Positions 1-4,317 of a stretch of 6,298 bases of DNA are shown piece after piece. Below the pieces are notes generated by a model, which made no database searches, was not told the DNA's origin, and saw nothing but the letters and a program-made list of their open reading frames with translations. Positions within the stretch are counted from its first letter, which is position 1. Every line of letters begins with the position of its first letter. Source of the stretch: an uncultured Eubacteriales bacterium (GTDB taxonomy: Bacteria > Bacillota_A > Clostridia > Saccharofermentanales > Saccharofermentanaceae). The stretch covers positions 1 through 6,298 of the forward strand of contig OMQY01000020.1 in NCBI GenBank assembly GCA_900313405.1. Reading direction: 5' to 3'. Position numbers and translations under genes: made by a program.

Positions 1-111
1 AAGATAACCGGAGATAGTAGTTATATGTGTTATTCCTTCGATACCGGACTAGTGACATGTCCTGATACCGGTTGGGTTTATGAAGGACCAAGATTTATAC
101 ATTATTTCTGA
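1..111 (+). CDS. C-terminal fragment of an unidentified protein (5' end outside window)
   Basis: Frame 1 is open from the first base to a TGA at 109-111, giving 36 residues. The other two forward frames meet a stop within the first 15 bases. The visible end is rich in aromatic residues and Gly/Asp: two DTG tripeptides (residues 14-16 and 22-24, the second followed by WVYEGP), two cysteines (residues 10 and 20), and a terminal FIHYF. I do not recognise the family. A gene tail is supported by the open frame, by codon use like the AT-rich gene that follows, and by a palindrome that begins exactly at its stop codon. It is too short to exclude chance. Nothing can be said about function. Confidence 0.5.
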   Translation, partial: KITGDSSYMCYSFDTGLVTCPDTGWVYEGPRFIHYF

Positions 112-143
112 TTATAGTACTTCATAGTATGATGTACTATAAT
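111..143. repeat. 33-bp near-perfect palindrome
   Basis: The sequence is symmetric about base 127. Arm ATTATAGTAC (111-120) is the exact reverse complement of GTACTATAAT (134-143). Inside it, TCATA (122-126) mirrors TATGA (128-132), and only the 121/133 pair is mismatched. It starts on the last base of the upstream stop codon. As RNA it could fold into a long AT-rich hairpin, but no T-run follows, so it is not a classical intrinsic terminator. As DNA it is a good size for a dimeric regulator's operator. Confidence 0.8.
138..143 (+). promoter_or_regulatory. Possible -10 box of the lipoprotein gene promoter, inside the palindrome
   Basis: TATAAT is a perfect sigma-A -10 hexamer. It forms the right end of the palindrome, and symmetry puts another TATAAT on the minus strand at 116-111. 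With a 17-base spacer the -35 position (115-120, TAGTAC) is poor and there is no TGn extension, so the promoter would need an activator or is weak. Transcription would start near 150, leaving a leader of about 60 bases before the TTG start at 213. Confidence 0.4.
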
Positions 144-156
144 AGCGTACCGGTTA

Positions 157-183
157 TGTTGAACACGATGCTATGATTCAACA
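157..183. repeat. Inverted repeat (7-bp arms, 13-base spacer) in the lipoprotein leader
   Basis: TGTTGAA at 157-163 is the exact reverse complement of TTCAACA at 177-183, separated by 13 bases. It lies between the candidate -10 box and the ribosome binding site at 199-203. It could be a second operator or a leader stem-loop. Seven paired bases in AT-rich DNA may also arise by chance. Confidence 0.5.
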
Positions 184-198
184 AGTATAGGAAATAGT

Positions 199-203
199 GG
201 GAG
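199..203 (+). promoter_or_regulatory. Ribosome binding site that supports the TTG start at 213
   Basis: GGGAG ends 9 bases before the TTG at 213, a normal spacing. It ends 18 bases before the in-frame ATG at 222, which is too far. This favours the TTG codon as the start of the lipoprotein gene, adding three residues ahead of the ATG. Confidence 0.55.
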
Positions 204-212
204 TGAGTCAGG

Positions 213-956
213 TTGAATGATATGAATCCCAAAAGAATAAAACTATCAGCCATATTGGTGATCCTTCTGATGATTATGATTTCTTCAACATCATGTTTTT
301 TTCAAACAAGTACAGTTCCGGAACTTAAGCAAGAGACACATGAGCCGTTCGAAGATATGGAGCAGTACGTTTATGATGTTGTGGGACCTGATATATATTT
401 TAACCCGCCGGTAATTGACGAAGAGAATAACAAGGTGAAAATTAATCTGATCCAGTATGAGAGAAAGATAGATACGTCTCTGTTCGATAAGGCAAGAAGT
501 GCAATAAACGAATATCTGACTGAACACCCTGATTACTGCATCTATGATTATTCTGATATTGTCCTTGAGTATCAAGAGAGAAAAAACCTTCCCGGAAGAG
601 ATTATGATGATTACCAAATAACCGTTTGTAGAAATAGTTTTTCTCATAAAGGGATGGCAATAACTCGTTTCGGGAACGAGATTCGAGACTTTGATGTCAG
701 ATACGATCAGATCAATGTAGTTGATATATTCTCGGGATTTGGAATGAGTGCCCTGTCTACTGAGGACGATATATATGTTTTGGATATGAGTTCAAGAGTT
801 CTTACGTACGAAGAAATGGTCGAATTGATCAGTGGTCATCCTTCGCTTCAATGCATATATATATACCAATACGATGGAGATATGAATGAGGTGATCCAAT
901 ATCTTCAGGATATTGGATCAGATGTGATAATCTTCTATAATAGGGAGATGAATTGA
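213..956 (+). CDS. Putative lipoprotein of unknown function
   Basis: The 247-residue product begins with a typical lipoprotein signal. A basic n-region (KRIK, residues 7-10) is followed by a hydrophobic stretch (about 11-23) and a lipobox-like STSC ending at Cys28. The -3 residue is Ser rather than Leu/Val/Ile, so the box is imperfect. Cleavage and lipidation at Cys28 would leave about 220 residues anchored on the outer face of the membrane. The mature part is acidic and rich in Tyr and Ile. It alternates charged and hydrophobic segments, for example DIYFNPPVIDEENNKVKINL near 60-79 and IYIYQY near 216-221, suggesting an alpha/beta fold. I recognise no domain or catalytic motif. The start is TTG, chosen because GGGAG sits 9 bases upstream; ATG at 222 is the alternative. 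The gene is clearly more AT-rich than the ATPase and rnr genes, suggesting an accessory, lineage-specific gene. It appears to stand alone, about 165 bases before the ATPase gene, which has its own promoter. Confidence 0.8.
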   Translation: MNDMNPKRIKLSAILVILLMIMISSTSCFFQTSTVPELKQETHEPFEDMEQYVYDVVGPDIYFNPPVIDEENNKVKINLIQYERKIDTSLFDKARSAINEYLTEHPDYCIYDYSDIVLEYQERKNLPGRDYDDYQITVCRNSFSHKGMAITRFGNEIRDFDVRYDQINVVDIFSGFGMSALSTEDDIYVLDMSSRVLTYEEMVELISGHPSLQCIYIYQYDGDMNEVIQYLQDIGSDVIIFYNREMN

Positions 957-1056
957 TTGAGTGCAGTGTTATGGCAAGCACTTATCCGTTTCTAGCCTGT
1001 TCATTTTCTGTTGTTACTACCCCTACACCGATACTCATTTCTCCGTAGGAAAGTAT

Positions 1057-1084
1057 TTGAATAAAAATAACGTTGATATATAAT
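1057..1084 (+). promoter_or_regulatory. Probable promoter of the Ca2+-ATPase gene
   Basis: TTGAAT (1057-1062, four of six matches to the -35 consensus) and a perfect TATAAT (1079-1084) are separated by 16 bases. Transcription would start near 1091, about 32 bases before the ATG at 1123. The flanking DNA is very AT-rich, as is usual for strong sigma-A promoters in Firmicutes. A weaker overlapping pair (TTGATA 1073-1078, TAATAA 1096-1101, spacer 17) is possible. Confidence 0.6.
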
Positions 1085-1106
1085 TACTGTGCTTTTAATA
1101 AATAAT

Positions 1107-1112
1107 AAGGGG
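1107..1112 (+). promoter_or_regulatory. Ribosome binding site of the Ca2+-ATPase gene
   Basis: AAGGGG lies 10 bases before the ATG at 1123. The nearer ATG at 1116 is in another frame and too close to this site, so 1123 is the supported start. Confidence 0.65.
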
Positions 1113-1122
1113 TAGATGTTAT

Positions 1123-3909
1123 ATGGAACGTGCCTTTTCGAGAAGTGCAGATGAGGTGATAGCGGAACTTAAGACTGACCCGATCAAGGGTCTTACTGCT
1201 GCAGAAGCAGCGGAGCGTCTGGCAAAGGACGGTCCCAATTCATTAGGCGAAGAGAAGAAGGTGCCGCTCTGGAAGAAGTTCCTGGCACAGTTCGCTGATG
1301 CGATGGTTATTATACTTATCGCGGCAGCCGTACTGTCTGCGGTCATGGCCGTAATGAACGATGAGGGCTTTGAAGGTTGGATCGATGTTTTCGTAATCCT
1401 TGCGATCGTCATTCTCAACGCTATCCTCGGTGTATATCAGGAAGGTAAGGCGGATCAGGCTCTGGCAGCCCTGAAGAAGATGAGCGCCCCTCAGACCAAG
1501 GTCATAAGAGACGGCCAGATCGTAATGATCGATTCCGAGAACATTGTAGAAGGCGACATTATCTCCATCGACGCCGGTGATTCCATCGCTGCGGATATCA
1601 GACTTCTCGAATCGAGTTCCCTTAAGGCTGAGGAAGCTTCACTTACGGGTGAGTCTGTTCCGGTAGATAAGGATGCGACTTCCGTCCTCGAAGAAGATGC
1701 CGGCATCGGTGACCGTAAGAACATGCTCTTCATGGGTACGGCTGTCACATACGGCCGCGGACGTGGTGTCGTAGTCGGTACTGCCAAGAGGACCGAGCTC
1801 GGTAAGATCGCGGATAAACTCTCGAATATTGAAGAAGAATCAACACCGCTTCAGAAGAATCTCAATTCACTCGGTAAGATCCTGGCGATCGTATGCATCC
1901 TTGTATGTATCGTAGTATTTGTTGTTGATGTTTTCGTTCAGAAGAGCGGATGGCAGGAAGGGCTGATGACTGCAGTATCGCTCGCGGTAGCAGCTATTCC
2001 TGAAGGCCTGGCCGCAGTCGTTACGATCGTTCTGGCTATCGGTATGACCAAGATGGCTGAGAATAACGCCATTGTTAAGAGACTTCTGGCAGTGGAGACT
2101 CTCGGATGTGTTGATGTTATCTGCTCGGATAAGACAGGTACACTTACGCAGAACCAGATGACGGTCAAAGTCCTCTATGACGGAGAGCGTGTCATCAAGG
2201 TTGAGGGCAACGGATATGCGCCCGAAGGCCATTTGACCGAAGAGAATGGTACCGTAGTTGCAGCTTCGGGTGTTCTCGAAGTGCTCATCAGAGCAGCAGT
2301 CCTCTGTAATGATGCCAATATCATCAAGAATGACAACGGCGAGTATATCTGTATCGGAGACCCTACGGAGGGTTCACTCACAACACTCGGATCCAAGTGT
2401 GATATGAGCAGGGAGAAGCTGATGGAGCTCTATCCCAGAGAGACGGAGCTTCCTTTTGATTCCGATCGTAAGATGATGACGACATTCCACTCCGGTATTG
2501 AAGACGGCAAGTGGATCAGTTATACAAAGGGTGCTCCGGATATCGTTCTGTCCAGATGCACTTCGTATGTTGACGCAGACGGCGAGCATCCCATGACAGA
2601 TGAGAAGATGAAGGAGATCGCCGATGCCAACCACGGCTTCGCCATCAAGGCCATCCGTGTACTGGCAGTAGGATATAAGAAGCACGAGATCGGACATGAG
2701 CCCGACTTCTCCGATGAAGAGAATCTGGTCTTCGTAGGTCTTGTCGGAATGATCGATCCCGAGAGACAGGAAGCCAAGGATGCCATTGCCGTATGTAAGC
2801 AGGCCGGCATCAGGACAGTCATGATCACGGGCGACTTCAAGGATTCTGCGGTTGCCATTGCCAACAATCTCGAGATGAGAGATGAGGACTCCGGTGCTCT
2901 GTCAGGCGCCGAGCTCGATAAGATATCCGATGAGGAACTGAGAGTCGCATGTGAGACGACTAATGTTTATGCGCGTGTATCGCCTGAGCATAAGGTCAGG
3001 ATCGTATCTGCGCTCCGTGCCAACAACCATATCGCATCCATGACAGGTGACGGCGTTAACGATGCAATGGCTCTGAAGTCTGCCGATATCGGTGTCGCCA
3101 TGGGTATCACCGGTACCGATGTCGCCAAGAATTCAGCCGACATGATCCTGATGGACGATAACTTCGCCACCATCGTTAGGGCAGTCGAGGAGGGACGTGT
3201 CATTTACGCCAACATCCGTAAGTTCGTCAGCTTCCTGCTGTCATGTAACATCGGTGAGATACTGGTCATCTTCCTGCTGTCTCTTATCCCGAATACGCTT
3301 ATCTCCGGCATAGCTGCTCCGCTTACAGCGATCCAGCTGCTCTGGCTCAACCTCGTAACCGATTCGTTCCCGGCTCTGGCTCTCGGCCGTGAGAAGGGCG
3401 AGCCCGGCATTATGAAGCTGCCGCCGAGACCTAAGGGAGAACCGATCATCAACAAGCCCATGAGATTCCATATCGGTGTCCAGGCTCTGGCTATCTTTGC
3501 CACTGTCGCTACGGCATTCCTCGTATCTCTTACATGCGACTCGGATTTCTTCTTCCGTTCATCTGTTGCGGATATTGACGGAGCAAGGACTGTTGCCTTC
3601 GCTACATTGATCATCGCCGAGCTCTTCAGAGCTTATGCATCCAGATCGGAGAGGATCTCGGTATTTAAGCTCGGTCTGTTCAGCAACAAGCTTATGAACT
3701 ATGCAGTAGGCGTATCGCTCATATTGACGCTCTCGGTCATTTACATCCCGGGTGTCAACAAGATCTTCGATAATGTTGCTCTTGCTCCTACGGCTTGGCT
3801 CGTTATCCTGCCTCTGGCGATCATCCCGTTCGCTGCCAGCGAGATCTTCAAGCTCGTTACGGCTAAGGACGAGGACGGCAACGGTGTGCCGGATATTTTC
3901 GAAAAATAA
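1123..3909 (+). CDS. P-type Ca2+-transporting ATPase (SERCA-like, P2A type)
   Basis: This 928-residue integral membrane pump should use ATP to export Ca2+ from the cytoplasm. The domain order is complete: N-terminal cation-ATPase domain (about 1-55), M1-M2 (57-105), actuator domain with TGES at 175-178, M3-M4 (253-304) with PEGL at 293-296, and the P domain with DKTGTLT, whose Asp336 is the phosphorylated residue. The N domain has FDSDRK (445-450) and KGAPD (469-473). The hinge motifs TGD (569-571) and TGDGVND (641-647) follow, then M5-M10. By family alignment the Ca2+ ligands are Glu294 (M4), Asn709 and Glu712 (M5), Asn743, Thr746 and Asp747 (M6), and Glu833 (M8), matching both SERCA sites. 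The cytosolic tail after M10 ends in an acidic loop (916-927) like an EF-hand loop. Length is normal for the family. It has its own promoter and no terminator before secG, so read-through into secG is possible. Ca2+ is strongly favoured; Mn2+ transport cannot be excluded by sequence alone. Confidence 0.95.
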   Translation: MERAFSRSADEVIAELKTDPIKGLTAAEAAERLAKDGPNSLGEEKKVPLWKKFLAQFADAMVIILIAAAVLSAVMAVMNDEGFEGWIDVFVILAIVILNAILGVYQEGKADQALAALKKMSAPQTKVIRDGQIVMIDSENIVEGDIISIDAGDSIAADIRLLESSSLKAEEASLTGESVPVDKDATSVLEEDAGIGDRKNMLFMGTAVTYGRGRGVVVGTAKRTELGKIADKLSNIEEESTPLQKNLNSLGKILAIVCILVCIVVFVVDVFVQKSGWQEGLMTAVSLAVAAIPEGLAAVVTIVLAIGMTKMAENNAIVKRLLAVETLGCVDVICSDKTGTLTQNQMTVKVLYDGERVIKVEGNGYAPEGHLTEENGTVVAASGVLEVLIRAAVLCNDANIIKNDNGEYICIGDPTEGSLTTLGSKCDMSREKLMELYPRETELPFDSDRKMMTTFHSGIEDGKWISYTKGAPDIVLSRCTSYVDADGEHPMTDEKMKEIADANHGFAIKAIRVLAVGYKKHEIGHEPDFSDEENLVFVGLVGMIDPERQEAKDAIAVCKQAGIRTVMITGDFKDSAVAIANNLEMRDEDSGALSGAELDKISDEELRVACETTNVYARVSPEHKVRIVSALRANNHIASMTGDGVNDAMALKSADIGVAMGITGTDVAKNSADMILMDDNFATIVRAVEEGRVIYANIRKFVSFLLSCNIGEILVIFLLSLIPNTLISGIAAPLTAIQLLWLNLVTDSFPALALGREKGEPGIMKLPPRPKGEPIINKPMRFHIGVQALAIFATVATAFLVSLTCDSDFFFRSSVADIDGARTVAFATLIIAELFRAYASRSERISVFKLGLFSNKLMNYAVGVSLILTLSVIYIPGVNKIFDNVALAPTAWLVILPLAIIPFAASEIFKLVTAKDEDGNGVPDIFEK
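3868..3903 (+). other. EF-hand-like acidic loop encoded at the ATPase C-terminus
   Basis: Residues 916-927 read DEDGNGVPDIFE. Acidic or amide side chains fall at loop positions 1, 3, 5, 9 and 12 and Gly at position 6, as in calcium-binding EF-hand loops. Position 8 is Pro instead of the usual Ile/Leu/Val. That makes it closer to the DxDGDGxPD loops of thrombospondin type-3-like repeats. It follows a predicted helix (about 905-914) at the end of M10, and Lys928 is the last residue. Calcium binding is inferred, not shown. Confidence 0.55.
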
Positions 3910-3911
3910 AT

Positions 3912-3940
3912 TTGCATAAGAAAACTTGCTGTGTTATCAT
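3912..3940 (+). promoter_or_regulatory. Probable extended -10 promoter of secG
   Basis: TATCAT (3935-3940, five of six -10 matches) is preceded by TG at 3932-3933, giving the extended form TGnTATCAT. TTGCAT (3912-3917) lies 17 bases upstream as a weak -35. It begins three bases after the ATPase stop codon. Predicted transcription starts near 3947, about 26 bases before the secG ATG. No hairpin terminator lies between the two genes, so secG may be transcribed both from here and by read-through. Confidence 0.5.
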
Positions 3941-3972
3941 CTAACGGCTAATAATTAACGGAGGATTAACAA

Positions 3973-4224
3973 ATGAGCGGTATAGCTGTTTTGTTCGCTA
4001 TTATAGATATCGTATCGGCTCTCGCGATGATCATTCTCTTCCTCGTTCAGGAAGGTAATGACAGAGGTATGGGTGTTGTTGCCGGTGCGTCCACAGATTC
4101 TTACTACAGCAAGGCAAAGGGACGTTCCCTCGAGGAGAGACTCAAGTTCTACACAAAGGTTGCAGTTATCATCTTCGCAGCTTCCTCGATCCTTCTTTAC
4201 CTCGCCATCGCACACGCCTGGTAA
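3973..4224 (+). CDS. secG: Preprotein translocase subunit SecG
   Basis: The 83-residue product has the SecG layout: a first membrane helix (about 4-24), a conserved cytosolic loop, and a second membrane helix (about 60-80). The family's signature region is visible as ILFLVQEGNDRGMG (about 21-34), corresponding to the usual LLQxGKxxGL, followed by a Gly/Ser/Ala stretch and a basic GRSLEERLKFYTK segment before helix 2. SecG binds SecYE and assists SecA-driven protein export at the cytoplasmic membrane. It is helpful rather than strictly essential in most bacteria. The start is clear: GGAGG at 3960-3964 lies 8 bases before the ATG. The neighbouring RNase R gene downstream is a common arrangement in Firmicutes and supports the call. 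A strong terminator closes the unit 24 bases after the stop codon. The QEGND sequence departs from the usual QxGK, but the rest fits well. Confidence 0.88.
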   Translation: MSGIAVLFAIIDIVSALAMIILFLVQEGNDRGMGVVAGASTDSYYSKAKGRSLEERLKFYTKVAVIIFAASSILLYLAIAHAW

Positions 4225-4247
4225 GAGATAAATATCATTGATCTTAC

Positions 4248-4281
4248 AGGGTCGCTTCACTTCCGAAGCGGCCCTTTTGTT
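4248..4281 (+). terminator. Intrinsic terminator after secG
   Basis: GGGTCGCTTC (4249-4258) pairs over its full length with GAAGCGGCCC (4265-4274), with one G-T wobble and a six-base loop. The A at 4248 and T at 4275 extend the stem to 11 pairs. A T-tract, TTTTGTT (4275-4281), follows at once. This is a classical rho-independent terminator ending the ATPase/secG transcript and separating it from rnr. Confidence 0.92.
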
Positions 4282-4282
4282 A

Positions 4283-4288
4283 TATAAT
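4283..4288 (+). promoter_or_regulatory. Probable -10 box of the rnr promoter
   Basis: A perfect TATAAT starts two bases after the terminator T-tract. A possible -35 (TTCCGA, 4261-4266, three of six matches, spacer 16) would lie in the terminator loop and 3' arm, so terminator and promoter share DNA. Transcription would start near 4295, giving a leader of about 23 bases before the rnr ATG. Confidence 0.55.
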
Positions 4289-4306
4289 GAATACATAAAC
4301 GCGAAC

Positions 4307-4311
4307 AGGGG
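4307..4311 (+). promoter_or_regulatory. Ribosome binding site of rnr
   Basis: AGGGG ends 6 bases before the ATG at 4318. No other in-frame start has a comparable site; the next in-frame ATG at 4339 has none. This matters because the start fixes the unusually short N-terminal part of the enzyme. Confidence 0.65.
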
Positions 4312-4317
4312 ATAATT

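Noticed and set aside
40..71. GATACCGG occurring twice (40-47 and 64-71), with related ACCGG at 7-11 and 150-154
   Set aside because: Two copies fall in frame as Asp-Thr-Gly codons of the partial gene, with irregular spacing overall. It is not a CRISPR array or iteron set.
857..866. Short TA dinucleotide run
   Set aside because: It encodes the Tyr/Ile stretch of the lipoprotein and is too short to treat as a meaningful repeat.
960..982. Inverted repeat AGTGC-N13-GCACT just after the lipoprotein stop
   Set aside because: It has only five base pairs, a large loop and no T-run, so it is too weak to call a terminator.
971..1048. Possible 25-codon small ORF between the lipoprotein and ATPase genes
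   Set aside because: No ribosome binding site precedes the ATG, the peptide has no clear features, and the region reads better as intergenic sequence.
3955..4296. 113-codon open frame on the minus strand across secG
   Set aside because: It covers secG and its terminator in antisense. SecG has a proper ribosome site and family features on the + strand.
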